A stretch of DNA of 64,000 nucleotides, taken from positions 186,001 through 250,000 of the forward strand of contig NZ_FQXA01000003.1 of the NCBI RefSeq assembly GCF_900129835.1, in the 5' to 3' direction. The translations under genes were made by a program, and so were the position numbers. Shown here one piece after another: positions 1 to 9,650 of this stretch. Numbering within the stretch: the first letter of the stretch is position 1; each line of letters begins with the position of its first letter. The stretch comes from Stutzerimonas xanthomarina DSM 18231. Lineage in GTDB: Bacteria; Pseudomonadota; Gammaproteobacteria; Pseudomonadales; Pseudomonadaceae. The notes under the pieces are model-generated. The model worked only from the letters and a program-made list of their open reading frames with translations, was not told where the DNA came from and ran no database searches.

Positions 1-285
1 GCGCACCTCGACCACGTCGAGAATCACGCAATTGAAGTTGAAGAACACATCGTCGCCGAGGTGAATGTTGTAGCCGTAGTCGCAATGAAACGGCGGCCGG
101 ATCACAGCGCCTTCGCCTACGCTTCCTAAAAGCTCTTTCAGCAAGTTACGGCGCACCGTCGGTGTTTCGCCGAGCGCAGCGTTGTAACGCACCATCCAGG
201 CTTTGGCCGCGGCTTGATCGGCCTGCAATTCGGCGTCACCGGGCCGGTAGAGTTCGCCGGCGAGCATCTTCTGTTTTTCGGTCAT
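1..285 (-). CDS. maa: Maltose O-acetyltransferase, N-terminal part (runs off left edge)
   Basis: The 95 visible codons read leftward from an ATG at 283-285 and continue past base 1 with no stop. The product begins MTEKQKMLAGELYRPGD, the typical start of the maltose/galactoside acetyltransferase family (left-handed beta-helix hexapeptide enzymes that move acetyl from acetyl-CoA to sugars in the cytoplasm). The segment GYNIHLGDDVFFNFNCVILD is the start of the hexapeptide-repeat region. It lies 83 bp downstream of malT on the same strand, as the probable last gene of the mal operon, which supports a maltose rather than a nodulation substrate. The C-terminal half is not visible, so completeness cannot be judged. 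Confidence 0.85.
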   Translation of the reverse strand, partial: MTEKQKMLAGELYRPGDAELQADQAAAKAWMVRYNAALGETPTVRRNLLKELLGSVGEGAVIRPPFHCDYGYNIHLGDDVFFNFNCVILDVVEVR

Positions 286-368
286 CGGCTTGTCAGGCTC
301 CACTGGAAATGAACATGACGCATTCGGCCTTGGACCGGCCGGATGCGCCATTGCTCGTAAGCCACCCG

Positions 369-3113
369 CTATTCGCCCTGGATTTTGCTCAGCAGGCTAC
401 GCGCCAGCTGCACGGCCTCGTTGCGATGGGTGATGTTGAGCTTCTGATACAGACTGCGGATGTGCGTTTTGATCGTCGTCGGCGCGACATTCAGGTGTTC
501 CGCAATCTGCTCGTTGGACTGCCCCGCGTGGATCAGGCTCAGCACCTGCCACTCTCGGCGCGTCAGCGGCGAATGGCGGATGAGCTCCGGCACATCCGGA
601 CGGTTGATGATGTCCTGGATCACCGCTTCGTCGAGGGTGATGCGAATCGCCCGGCTGAAGTCCCGCTGCTGCTGCGCCAGCTGTATCAGCCGGTCGGCAC
701 GCTGGGCTTCGAGTTCATCGAGCCGACGTTCATGCTGCAAGGCCTTGAGCATGGCGATCAGCAGTTTACCGACGCGCAGAAAGCTGCCGATGGCACCCGT
801 GCTGCTCGCCAGGGTCAACGCCAGCTGCAGGTTATCCAGCGCCTGCTGACGCTCTTCCCGCAGCCAGTGCAGTTGCGCAAGCAGGATGTGGTTGCGGTTC
901 AAGTCCATGATCAAGCCGTGCTGCTCCGCATCGATTTGCAGCTGCCTGAGGATCGGCAGCGCCTTGTCCGGCTGCTTCAGCGAAAGGTGGGCTCGTGCGT
1001 GGTTGCGGCCGTTGTACTGGGCGAAGTGATTGAGGCCGCGCTCGAGCGCTGGCGCCGTCAGCAGCCATTGCTGGATCGCGGTCTTGTCCTGGGTGGAGTC
1101 CCAGTAGCTGAGCATTACTGCATGGGCATTGGCGAGCCAGTCGACATGGTAATTGTCGTCAGCGAGCATGCTCTGGATCTTGCCTATGTAGTCCGCGCAG
1201 GCGCTCTGCTGGCCGCGCGCATGGGCGATCCCGGCCAGCAGGGCGTAACACTGCAGCAGCCAGCGGTCGCCGACGTCTTCGAGTATCTGGATGCCCTGCA
1301 GCGCGCACTGCTCGGCGGCATCCAGATGGTGCCACTCAAGCAGCACCTGACCACGCACGCGGTAGATGAACTCCATGATCGGGGTCGCCTGCAGGTCGGC
1401 CTGTTCGACGTACTGGATCGCCCGTTCCTGCAGCGAATAGGCCTTCTGAAGATAGCCCTGGGCAATGGCGATTTCAGAAAGCTGGCCGAGATTCCATACC
1501 ACCAGGTGCGAGGCGCGAATCTCGCGGGCACGGCGTTCGGCCTCTTCATACTGCTTCTGCGCCTGCGGTAGCAGGCCCTGAACGAAATGCGCCTCGGCCA
1601 GGCCCGAGAGGGCTGCGACCTTCGAGGTGCGCATGATCAACGGCTCACGTACCAAGGCTTCCCGTGCCAGAGCGATTGCCTGCTCTTCATCACCACGGTT
1701 CATGGCGACCTGAGCGCGAACGGCGTTGAATTCGCCAACGATGCGCGCCCAGTCGTCTTCCGAACAGCTCTGCTGCAGGGCCTCTTCGCCGGCCTTGAAC
1801 CAGCGCTCGACCTGATCGAACTGGTAGGAATTCTGCGACACCCAGGCCTGCAGCAGGGTCAACAGCGGCGAGCCGGCGATAACCGCCTCCGGCAGTGTTT
1901 CCAGGCATTGCTGCAGCAGCTCAAGGCGGCCCTGACGGTAGAACTGCCGGCCGTGGCGCTCCAGCACTTCGCCGACGCGGGTCGGGCAGCCGGCCTGTAC
2001 CGCATGCCGCGCGGCCTCTTCCGGCAGGTTTTCCGCCATCAGCGCTTCGGCCGCACGCAAGTGCAGATCGGATAGCCGCTGAGGCTGATGGGTGCGCAGT
2101 TCGCCCAGCACAAAGGTGGCGAACAATGGGTGGTAGGCATACCACTGACGAAGGCCATCCAGCGATTGCAGAAACAGCCCGTTACGCTCCAATTGCTCGA
2201 GCATCCCGCGAGCATTGCTACCCTGAGTCAGTCGGTCGGCCAGTGCTGCGTTGAAGCGCTCCAGCAGACAGGTCGCTTGGAGGAATTCCAGCGTGCTTGC
2301 GCCCAGGTTGGCAACGACCTGCTCGCGCATGTAATCGCGAATATACGGATGGCCGAGCTGCAGGTTTTCCAGAAACAGGTCCATACCACGGCCCGTCTGC
2401 ACTTCCTGCAGAACCAATTGCAATGCGCACGGCCAGCCACCGATACGCCGGTTCAAACGCTCGACCTGCTCGCGGTTGATCGAAACCGGCAGGCCCAGAT
2501 CCAGCAGTGCCTGAACTTCGTCGGTTTCGAAGGCCAGGTGCTGAGCGTCGACGGTAAGCAGCTGATGCTTGACCCGTAGATCCGCCACGCCCAGTTCCGG
2601 CAGGCCGCGACTGCAGACCAATAGCGTCATCCAGCTCGGCATGTTGCGCAGGAAGAAGCGCAGCGCAGCGATGACTTCTGCGGTGTACAGCGTTTCGAAA
2701 TCATCCAGTACCAGCAGCAGCGGTTCGTGCTCGCCCGGCAATTCGGCCAGCAGATGCGTAAGCAGCGTATCGAAAGCCTCCCTGCCCTGACCGGCCAGCA
2801 AGAGGCTGCGGGGACACCCATGCTCCAACTGAGCGTCGAGGGCGTGAAGCAGATAGCGGCCAAGCTGCAGCGAATCATTATCGCCTGGATGCAGCTGCAA
2901 CCAGGCGACACGGCCCTCGAACGCCCTTGCCCACTGGCACGCCAGGGTCGTCTTGCCGAAACCGCTCGGTGCGTGCAGTACAGCCAGCCGCACCTCGCCA
3001 AGACGCTGAAACCACTCGTCAAGGCGTGGCCGCCCCAACAGGCCGCGCGGCAACAGCGGCATGTTCAGCTTCGCCGGTATCAGCGGCAAGGGTGCAGGTA
3101 GTGCGGCGTTCAT
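369..3113 (-). CDS. malT: MalT, ATP- and maltotriose-dependent LuxR-type activator of the mal regulon
   Basis: The protein has 914 residues (E. coli MalT has 901). Layout: a P-loop (HAPSGFGKT, about residues 48-56), Walker B (LLLVLDDFE), a long alpha-helical TPR-like middle region, and a C-terminal LuxR-type helix-turn-helix beginning near SPLTRREWQVL and including TTIKTHIRSLYQKL. In the known system MalT binds ATP and maltotriose, multimerises and activates mal promoters. I chose the ATG at 3111-3113 because GGGAGA lies just upstream; an in-frame ATG 45 bp earlier lacks this. It follows malG by 63 bp on the same strand, so it is probably co-transcribed with the transporter. MalT-box-like sites occur upstream of malE/malS and of lamB. 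Confidence 0.9.
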   Translation of the reverse strand: MNAALPAPLPLIPAKLNMPLLPRGLLGRPRLDEWFQRLGEVRLAVLHAPSGFGKTTLACQWARAFEGRVAWLQLHPGDNDSLQLGRYLLHALDAQLEHGCPRSLLLAGQGREAFDTLLTHLLAELPGEHEPLLLVLDDFETLYTAEVIAALRFFLRNMPSWMTLLVCSRGLPELGVADLRVKHQLLTVDAQHLAFETDEVQALLDLGLPVSINREQVERLNRRIGGWPCALQLVLQEVQTGRGMDLFLENLQLGHPYIRDYMREQVVANLGASTLEFLQATCLLERFNAALADRLTQGSNARGMLEQLERNGLFLQSLDGLRQWYAYHPLFATFVLGELRTHQPQRLSDLHLRAAEALMAENLPEEAARHAVQAGCPTRVGEVLERHGRQFYRQGRLELLQQCLETLPEAVIAGSPLLTLLQAWVSQNSYQFDQVERWFKAGEEALQQSCSEDDWARIVGEFNAVRAQVAMNRGDEEQAIALAREALVREPLIMRTSKVAALSGLAEAHFVQGLLPQAQKQYEEAERRAREIRASHLVVWNLGQLSEIAIAQGYLQKAYSLQERAIQYVEQADLQATPIMEFIYRVRGQVLLEWHHLDAAEQCALQGIQILEDVGDRWLLQCYALLAGIAHARGQQSACADYIGKIQSMLADDNYHVDWLANAHAVMLSYWDSTQDKTAIQQWLLTAPALERGLNHFAQYNGRNHARAHLSLKQPDKALPILRQLQIDAEQHGLIMDLNRNHILLAQLHWLREERQQALDNLQLALTLASSTGAIGSFLRVGKLLIAMLKALQHERRLDELEAQRADRLIQLAQQQRDFSRAIRITLDEAVIQDIINRPDVPELIRHSPLTRREWQVLSLIHAGQSNEQIAEHLNVAPTTIKTHIRSLYQKLNITHRNEAVQLARSLLSKIQGE

Positions 3114-3176
3114 GATCGTCTCCCGTTGTTCGTTCCCTGTTCCGATGTCGTGACGCATCGAGCTGTCCTGGGTCGA

Positions 3177-4067
3177 TTAGCCCTTCACGCCTCCGGCTGT
3201 GAGCCCGCCGACGATCCACTTCTGGCAATACAGGAACACCGCGGTGATCGGCAGTCCGGAGAGCACCGCCGCCGCAGCGAAGTCGCCCCAGAGGTAGTTC
3301 TGGTCGTAGAGGTACTGTTGCGCACCGACCGACAAGGTGAGCTTGTCCACATCCATCAACAGCACCGAGGCAATGGGGTACTCGGTGACACTGGTGATGA
3401 AGGCGAGGATGAACACCACCGCCAGGATCGGCACGCTCATCGGCAAGAGGATGTGCACGAACGCTTGCCAGGTCGTGGCGCCGTCGACGATGGCCGCCTC
3501 TTCCAGCGAGCCGTCGATGCTCTCGAAGTAGCCCTTGATGGTCCAGATATGCAGCGCCATGCCACCCAGCGAGGCGATGATCACAGCGCCGTGGGTGTTA
3601 ACGCCTAGCCAGCTGATGTGCTCACCGAGCTGATCGAACAAGGCGTAGATGGCCACCAGCGTCAATACTGGTGGAAACATCTGGAAGATCAGCATGCCCT
3701 TGAGAATCGGACTCTTGCCACCGAAGCGCAGCCGCGCAAAGGCATAGGCGCTGGTGGTCGAAAGCATGAGGATCAGCAGCGAGCTGATCAGCGCGATCTT
3801 CATCGAGTTCCACAGCCAGGTCAGCACGGGGAACGGCGGGCTGCTGACTTCGCCATTTTCATGGACGTAAGGGATGCCCAGCGCCAGCGACCAATGCTCC
3901 AGAGTCGGATTGTCCGGCAGCAGACTACCGGTGGCGAAGTTGCCCTCCCGGAAGGAGATCGACACCACCATCAGCAGTGGGAACACGATCAGCGCGACAA
4001 AGGCGAGCAAGCCTGCGTGCGTCAGCCAGACGCGGTATTTGACGGATTTCGGTTGAACCATGGCCAT
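3177..4067 (-). CDS. malG: Maltose/maltodextrin ABC transporter inner-membrane permease MalG
   Basis: A 296-residue integral membrane protein with about six hydrophobic segments, the first near residues 15-35. The EAA loop that contacts the ATPase is visible as [21 protein letters not shown] (split across about residues 188-208). The end [10 protein letters not shown] matches the conserved MalG C-terminus. It pairs with MalF to form the import channel for maltose and maltodextrins delivered by MalE. It starts 11 bp after the malF stop, as expected for translational coupling. The cognate ATPase MalK is not encoded in the window. Confidence 0.93.
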   Translation of the reverse strand: MAMVQPKSVKYRVWLTHAGLLAFVALIVFPLLMVVSISFREGNFATGSLLPDNPTLEHWSLALGIPYVHENGEVSSPPFPVLTWLWNSMKIALISSLLILMLSTTSAYAFARLRFGGKSPILKGMLIFQMFPPVLTLVAIYALFDQLGEHISWLGVNTHGAVIIASLGGMALHIWTIKGYFESIDGSLEEAAIVDGATTWQAFVHILLPMSVPILAVVFILAFITSVTEYPIASVLLMDVDKLTLSVGAQQYLYDQNYLWGDFAAAAVLSGLPITAVFLYCQKWIVGGLTAGGVKG

Positions 4068-4078
4068 GTGCGTAATCC

Positions 4079-5644
4079 TCAGACCTTGACCTTGGAAAGC
4101 TTCAGGTTCAGCCAGGCCATGGCGCCGACGACGATAAAGATCAGCGTGGCGATGGCGGCGGCCAGGGCAAAGTTCTGCCCCGAATCCTGGAAGGCGATGC
4201 GGTAGGTGTAACTGACCAGCAGATCGGTGGTGCCCGCCGGGGTTGTGGTGCCGAGGATGTCGGGGCCGCCACGGGTCAGCAGCGTGATCAGCACGAAGTT
4301 GTTGAAGTTGAAGGCGAAGCTTGCGATCAGCAGCGGCGCCAGTGGCTTGATCAGCAGCGGCAGCGTGATCTTCAACAGGTTGTCGACTGGCGTCGCGCCG
4401 TCCATTGCCGAGGCCTCATAGAGGTCGCGCGGAATCGCCTGCAGCAGCCCCATGCACAGCAACAACATGTAGGGATAACCGAGCCAGGTGTTGACCATCA
4501 GGATCATGCTGCGCGCCAGGGTCGGGTCACTGAACCAGTCCGGCCGCACCCCGAACAGGCTGTCGAGCATCAGATTGATCTCACCGAAGCTCTGGTTGAA
4601 CAGGCCTTTAAACACGAGGATCGAGATGAACGCCGGCACCGCGTACGGGAGAATCAGCATCAGCCGGTAGAACGCCTTGCCGCGAACCATCTCCCACTGC
4701 AGCAGACTGGCCAACACCAGGCCGACCGCGAGGGTGAAGACCACCGTCAGCGCGGCGAAGCACACCGTCCAGACGAAGATCTGCAGAAACGGGCCGCGAA
4801 TCTTCGGATCGGTCAGCACCTTGGCGAAATTGCTCCAGCCGGCATAGACCGTGTAACCCGGCGCGACCTGCTGCCCTTCGGCATCGACGTAGAAGCCGAT
4901 CTCATCGTTAGCCGTAAGGCGTTCACCGGTCTGGTTGTTGACCAGCGAGCCGTCGTCACGCAACCGGTACAGCGGCTCCACCGCGGCGACTTCACGCAGC
5001 CCATAAAGGCGCAGCAGCTGACCTTCATGACCGCGCATGACCCACTGTTCCAGTTGCTTGCGCTGGCGGATCACATCACGCAACGGCAAGGCCGCACCCA
5101 GGTTTTCGACCTCAGCCTCCCGGCTCATGCCAAGCGGCTCGCCCGCAACCGGCTCACCGGCCAGCGGAGCGGAAACCCAGACGCCCTGCTCGCCACGGTC
5201 GACCCGCAGGCGCATCTCACCGGCATCGTTCTGGTGCAGGCTGAAGCCGAAGCGTTCGCCTGCAAGGTAGGTCTGATTGAGGTGGTAACGCTGCGCCTGC
5301 TCGAAGCTCAGCAGGTTGGTGCCGCTGTAATTGGTGAAGCCGATGCCCACGGTGTAGAGCAGCGGGAAGATCACGAACACCAGCATCCCCGCTACCGCCG
5401 GGAATATGTAGCGATGGGCGTAGGCACGGCGGTTGATGAACACGAAACTGGCGATTCCGGCGACCACCAGCCCGAGCAGGGCGAACACGGTTTGCCCCTG
5501 CGCATAGAGCGCGATGATCAGGTACAGGGCAAAGGCGTTGCACAGCAGCCAAAGGCCCCAACGCATCGCGGCTGGCAGCTTGGGTATCGACAGTTTCGGC
5601 ACAGCGCGGCCGGGCATTTCGGCAGGAACATTCACGGCGGACAT
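4079..5644 (-). CDS. malF: Maltose/maltodextrin ABC transporter permease MalF
   Basis: From the chosen ATG the protein has 521 residues (E. coli MalF has 514). Three N-terminal membrane segments are followed by a large periplasmic domain (about residues 100-275) of the kind that contacts MalE, then further membrane segments and an EAA loop ([22 protein letters not shown]). The start at 5642-5644 is supported by family length and a GAGG 11 bases upstream, and leaves 67 bp after malE. The frame stays open to ATGs at 5740 and 5752, which would overlap the malE end and add a low-complexity Asn/Pro-rich tail; these remain possible. It lies between malE and malG in the usual order. Confidence 0.9.
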   Translation of the reverse strand: MSAVNVPAEMPGRAVPKLSIPKLPAAMRWGLWLLCNAFALYLIIALYAQGQTVFALLGLVVAGIASFVFINRRAYAHRYIFPAVAGMLVFVIFPLLYTVGIGFTNYSGTNLLSFEQAQRYHLNQTYLAGERFGFSLHQNDAGEMRLRVDRGEQGVWVSAPLAGEPVAGEPLGMSREAEVENLGAALPLRDVIRQRKQLEQWVMRGHEGQLLRLYGLREVAAVEPLYRLRDDGSLVNNQTGERLTANDEIGFYVDAEGQQVAPGYTVYAGWSNFAKVLTDPKIRGPFLQIFVWTVCFAALTVVFTLAVGLVLASLLQWEMVRGKAFYRLMLILPYAVPAFISILVFKGLFNQSFGEINLMLDSLFGVRPDWFSDPTLARSMILMVNTWLGYPYMLLLCMGLLQAIPRDLYEASAMDGATPVDNLLKITLPLLIKPLAPLLIASFAFNFNNFVLITLLTRGGPDILGTTTPAGTTDLLVSYTYRIAFQDSGQNFALAAAIATLIFIVVGAMAWLNLKLSKVKV

Positions 5645-5711
5645 CGGAATCTGGGCCTCAGGGCGCGCAGCCGAAGACGCAGGCGTCTCCAACTGCGGCT
5701 GTGGGTTGTCG

Positions 5712-6899
5712 TTATTTGACGATGCGTTTGGCGGCGTCATCCAGGGCGGCATCCACAGTTTGGCGACCGGAGGTGATGTTCGTCAGGGCAGGCTCCATGG
5801 CTGACCAGAACACGCCCATCTGCGGAATGTTCGGCATCGGACGGCCCTGCTGAGCACTCTCGAAGGTGGCCTTGATCATCGGATCGTCGGACAACTCGGC
5901 CATGAATTCCTTGTTCACCACCGCGCCCAACGGCACGTCGGCATTCACGGCTTTAAGGCCATCCACTTCCAGCAGGTAGTTTTCGAGAAACTCAACGGCG
6001 AGCGCCTGGTTCGGGCTGGCGGCGTTGAGGGTTGCGGCCATCACACCGGAGAACGGCTTGCTCGGGCTATCGCCTACCGCCGGGATCGGGGCCACGCCAA
6101 AGTCGATGCCGCTCTTCTTGATGTTCGACCAGGCCCAGGGGCCGCTGATGAACATCGCCGTATCGCCTTTATTGAAGGCGGCCTCTGCGGCGCTGTAGTC
6201 GGCGCCCTTGGGCATCACGCCCTCGTCGATCAAACGCTTGAGGACGGCTGCGCCCTGCTTGGCGCCCTCGTTATTGACGCCGGTCTTGCTGACGTCATAG
6301 CCCGAGCCGGTATCTTCGAAGGCATAACCGCCGTTGGCGGCCAGCAAAGCCCAGGTGAAATAGGTGTTGTTGTAGTCCCAGAGGATTGCGCGCTTGCCGT
6401 CGGCGGCGAGGTCCTTGTTCATCGCCAGGACTTCTTCGAAGGTCTTGGGCGGGGTCGACACCAGGGCCTTGTTATAGATCAGCGCAGGCGCTTCGACCGC
6501 CATTGGATAGCCCCACAGCTTGCCGTTGTAGCTGACGGCGTCCCAGGCGAAGTCAGCGACTTCCTGCTTGTTCTCGGCGCTGGGTGTGACGGGAGTGATC
6601 AGGCCACTCTGGGCCCACTCACCGAGGCGATCGTGCGCCCAGATGAAGATGTCCGGACCATTGCCGGTGGCGGCGGCCTGCTGGAATTTGTCCGTGGCTG
6701 CATCGGGGTGTGCCACCTCGACGGGAATGCCGGTTTCTTCGGTGAACTTCTTGCCTACCTCGGCCAGTCCCTTATGGCCTTTGTCGCCATTGATCCAGAC
6801 GACCAGCTTGCCTTCTTCGATGGCGGCCTGGACAGACAGCGGCAGGCTCAGAGTTGCGGAGAGACCGAACGCGGCCGCTGCAAACAGCTTTTTATTCAT
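5712..6899 (-). CDS. malE: Periplasmic maltose/maltodextrin-binding protein MalE
   Basis: A 395-residue precursor. The signal peptide [19 protein letters not shown] ends near VQA and the mature part starts [19 protein letters not shown], almost the E. coli mature MalE start. Further MBP landmarks are [20 protein letters not shown] and the C-terminal [11 protein letters not shown]. It captures maltodextrins in the periplasm for MalFG. The start at 6897-6899 has GAGGAA eight bases upstream; the frame is open 78 bp further back without support. It is first in the leftward malE-F-G-T-maa run and diverges from malS, sharing a spacer with MalT-like sites. Confidence 0.95.
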   Translation of the reverse strand: MNKKLFAAAAFGLSATLSLPLSVQAAIEEGKLVVWINGDKGHKGLAEVGKKFTEETGIPVEVAHPDAATDKFQQAAATGNGPDIFIWAHDRLGEWAQSGLITPVTPSAENKQEVADFAWDAVSYNGKLWGYPMAVEAPALIYNKALVSTPPKTFEEVLAMNKDLAADGKRAILWDYNNTYFTWALLAANGGYAFEDTGSGYDVSKTGVNNEGAKQGAAVLKRLIDEGVMPKGADYSAAEAAFNKGDTAMFISGPWAWSNIKKSGIDFGVAPIPAVGDSPSKPFSGVMAATLNAASPNQALAVEFLENYLLEVDGLKAVNADVPLGAVVNKEFMAELSDDPMIKATFESAQQGRPMPNIPQMGVFWSAMEPALTNITSGRQTVDAALDDAAKRIVK

Positions 6900-7001
6900 G
6901 TAGGTATTTCCTCGTGGCTTCTTATTTTTGATCCACAACGTTCTGCGTGCCGTCTGACGGTCTCGCAGTGCATCCATACTCGCCCTGCCGCTGGGCTAAA
7001 A

Positions 7002-7026
7002 CATCCTCCCCGAAGGGAGGATGAGG
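7002..7026. promoter_or_regulatory. MalT-box-like inverted pair in the malE/malS divergent spacer
   Basis: The known MalT box is GGGGA(T/G)GAGG. Bases 7002-7011 read on the minus strand give GGGGAGGATG (9/10) and bases 7017-7026 on the plus strand give GAGGATGAGG (9/10). Bases 7002-7010 and 7015-7023 form a perfect 9-bp inverted repeat with a 4-base loop. The position, about 100 bp from malE and 130 bp from malS, suits a shared activator site. On the malE transcript the same palindrome would be a hairpin with a TTCG loop followed by TTTT, so an attenuator-like role is an alternative. Inference from sequence only. Confidence 0.55.
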
Positions 7027-7158
7027 GGCGTAGAAGCAGGGCGTAGTTTTGCATTCGCACCGGACCCGCAGAACCCTCGAATCGCCCTTTCTCAGCCTGC
7101 ACGGGTCGACGAAAACAGGCTTGAATAACGCCTCTTCCCCGCCAAGCCGGAGCCGGAC

Positions 7159-9234
7159 ATGCGCCCTCTGCCGCCCCTTAGTCCACCTATCCTAGCCCTT
7201 TGTTTCGGACTGCTCGCACCCGTTATACAAGCGGAACCGCAAGTCCCTATCAGACTCAACGGTCAGTTTCTGCAACCGACCTGGGAAACGCTAGCCCAGG
7301 ATCGCTTCGCGGCGGAGCTGGAGCTAACCAAAGGCACCCTAGAACTGGGTACTGGCGAGGCCGAACAGAAGCCGCTCAAGCCGTTTCAACGGCACGCGCT
7401 GAACGCTGGCGATCGCTTCGATTTCGATGTAGTGAAACCGGGGCGCTACCGCCTGCTGGTGCAGACGGGCGATGACGCCAACCTGCGGTTGTTGCCCAGT
7501 CTCCAACCGCAGGAGCCGGTCGAGCAGGCCTGCCAACCATGGAATGGCGAAGCCGTACAGGTTCCGGTCGCTGGGGTATTCGAGGATGACCAGCGATTAC
7601 GCGACGCTTACAGCGGCAACACGACCATCGTGAAGGACGGCAAGGTCGAACTGACCCCGGCACCCGGCAGCAACGGCTTACTGCTGATCGAAGCTGCCGA
7701 CGCGCGCCCGGTACCAGCGCGCGACTGGCGCAACGCGACCGTCTATTTCGCCCTGACCGACCGTTTCGCCAATGGCGACCCGAACAACGACCGCAGCTAT
7801 GGCCGCGAGCCCGACGGCGCTCAGGAAATCGGCACCTTCCATGGCGGCGATCTCAAAGGGCTGACCAGCAAGCTCGATTACCTGACCAAACTGGGCGTGG
7901 ACGCGCTGTGGATCAGCGCACCCTATGAACAGATTCACGGCTGGGTCGGTGGCGGCGATAAAGGCGACTTTCGCCATTACGCCTACCACGGCTACTACCC
8001 ATTGGATTACACCCAGCTGGACGCCAACATGGGCACCGAAGCCGACCTGCGAGAGCTGATCAAGCAGGCACATGCCCGCGGCATCCGCGTGTTGTTCGAC
8101 GTCGTGCTCAACCACGCTGGCTACTCCACCCTGGCGGACATGCAGCAGTTTGGCTTTGGTGGCCTGCGAGACGGGATGGCGCAATACCTGCCCGAACGCT
8201 GGACCGCTTGGCAGCCGGAGCCCTACGAGCAGCTGCACGCCTACCACAACCTGATCGATTATGATCACCCGGCCTGGTCTCGCTGGTGGGGCAAGGACTG
8301 GGTGCGCGCCGGTATTGCCGACTACCCGGTGCCACCCAGCGTTCTGGTGGACCCGCTGAAAGGGTCGCTGGCGTTCTTGCCGGACTTTCGCACCGAATCA
8401 GAAACGCCAGTTCGCCTGCCGGAATTTCTTCGTCACAAGCAACCGACCCGCGCCGTCGAGCGAGACGGTTACCGCGTGCGCGATTACCTCAACGAGTGGC
8501 TGACGACCTGGGTGCGCGAATTCGGCGTCGACGGTTTTCGCGCCGACACCGTCATGCACGTCGAGCCGACCGCGTGGGCGCAGCTGCGCCAGCAGGCGGA
8601 ACAGGCCCGGCGCGATTGGTCTGAAGCCAATCCAGACGACCCCCTCGCAGGTGAGCCGTTCTGGATGGTGGGCGAAGTTTTTGGCCACGGGCCGGAAATC
8701 AGCGATTACCAGAGCAACGGCTTCGATGCGCTGATCAACTTTGCCTTCCAGCAGGAGGTCGCCGGAGCTGCCAGCGATTGCCTGGTCCGCGCCGACAAAA
8801 GCTACGGGCATTACGCCAGCATGCTGGCGGACAATCCCAGGCATAACTTCATGAGCTACGCCTCATCCCATGACACCGCGCTGTTCAGCGCGCAGCACGA
8901 CCTGGAGCGTCAACGCGGCCTTGCCAGCGCGCTTCTGCTGAGCCCCGGCGCCGTACAGATCTACTACGGCGACGAGAGCGCCCGCGCTTTCGGCCCCACC
9001 GGCTCCGACCCTTACCAGGGCACACGGTCAGACATGAACTGGAGCGAGCACACCAAACCCGAGATCGCTGCGCTAATCGATCACTGGCAACGAATCGGTC
9101 AGTTCCGCGCACGGCATCCAGCCATTGGCGCCGGCCGGCACCAACAGCTTTCCAATCAGCCCTACGCGTTCTCGCGGGTACAGGGCAGCGACAGGGTTGT
9201 CGTGGTGCAGGCGGGGGCTCTGGTCAATCGCTGA
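7159..9234 (+). CDS. malS: Periplasmic alpha-amylase, MalS-type GH13
   Basis: A 691-residue exported glycoside hydrolase (E. coli MalS has 676). A signal peptide ends near IQA (about residue 24). An N-terminal beta-rich region precedes the GH13 barrel. Catalytic landmarks: region I DVVLNH (314-319), region II GFRADTVMH with nucleophile Asp463, region III GEVFGH with acid/base Glu506, region IV SSHD with Asp572. It should cut longer maltodextrins in the periplasm to sizes MalEFG can import. It is divergent from malE and likely MalT-controlled. Its last 11 bp overlap the convergent thioredoxin-like gene. Confidence 0.9.
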   Translation: MRPLPPLSPPILALCFGLLAPVIQAEPQVPIRLNGQFLQPTWETLAQDRFAAELELTKGTLELGTGEAEQKPLKPFQRHALNAGDRFDFDVVKPGRYRLLVQTGDDANLRLLPSLQPQEPVEQACQPWNGEAVQVPVAGVFEDDQRLRDAYSGNTTIVKDGKVELTPAPGSNGLLLIEAADARPVPARDWRNATVYFALTDRFANGDPNNDRSYGREPDGAQEIGTFHGGDLKGLTSKLDYLTKLGVDALWISAPYEQIHGWVGGGDKGDFRHYAYHGYYPLDYTQLDANMGTEADLRELIKQAHARGIRVLFDVVLNHAGYSTLADMQQFGFGGLRDGMAQYLPERWTAWQPEPYEQLHAYHNLIDYDHPAWSRWWGKDWVRAGIADYPVPPSVLVDPLKGSLAFLPDFRTESETPVRLPEFLRHKQPTRAVERDGYRVRDYLNEWLTTWVREFGVDGFRADTVMHVEPTAWAQLRQQAEQARRDWSEANPDDPLAGEPFWMVGEVFGHGPEISDYQSNGFDALINFAFQQEVAGAASDCLVRADKSYGHYASMLADNPRHNFMSYASSHDTALFSAQHDLERQRGLASALLLSPGAVQIYYGDESARAFGPTGSDPYQGTRSDMNWSEHTKPEIAALIDHWQRIGQFRARHPAIGAGRHQQLSNQPYAFSRVQGSDRVVVVQAGALVNR

Positions 9235-9556
9235 GCGGGATGGTGGCCTGAGCAGCGGCATCGCCGACCACCTTGGCGTCGGTCGGGCGCACCACTCGGG
9301 CTAGCTCCTGACCGAGACGCACGAAGACCAGGGTTGGCCAGAGCTTGACGCGATAACTGCGCCCAAGTGGTCGTCCCGGGCCGTCCTCGACCTTGATGTG
9401 GTTGATCTGCGGATACTCGGCGAGCGCCCGCTCAATGTGCGGCTCGGCAGAGCGGCAATGCCCGCACCAGTTGGTGCCGAAGTCGAGCACCGTTACGCCG
9501 TCGAGCGAGTCGACCTCGGCGCGCGTGATGGTTTCAGTCTTGTACACATCGGCCAT
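9224..9556 (-). CDS. Thioredoxin-family protein
   Basis: A 110-residue single thioredoxin domain with active site WCGHC (about residues 30-34, within LDFGTNWCGHCRSAEPH) and the cis-proline loop KLWPTLVFV. There is no signal peptide, so it is probably a cytoplasmic disulfide reductase. WCGHC differs from canonical WCGPC and resembles PDI-type sites. The ATG at 9554-9556 is chosen because GGAGGTGAAC directly precedes it; the frame is open 54 bp further but unsupported. It converges on malS with an 11-bp overlap and diverges from the kinase-like gene. The partner reductase and substrate cannot be told from sequence. Confidence 0.8.
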   Translation of the reverse strand: MADVYKTETITRAEVDSLDGVTVLDFGTNWCGHCRSAEPHIERALAEYPQINHIKVEDGPGRPLGRSYRVKLWPTLVFVRLGQELARVVRPTDAKVVGDAAAQATIPLSD

Positions 9557-9650
9557 GTTCACCTCCACGTCTGTTCTCCTATCGACCCCGACACGCCGCG
9601 ACCGATCCATGCAATCTCATCCATAGCGCACCCTGTGCGGAGACCTCGCC

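Noticed and set aside
162..1571. Long plus-strand open frame (469 codons) opposite malT
   Set aside because: It is the antisense shadow of malT; it has no domain, and malT has clear motifs on the other strand.
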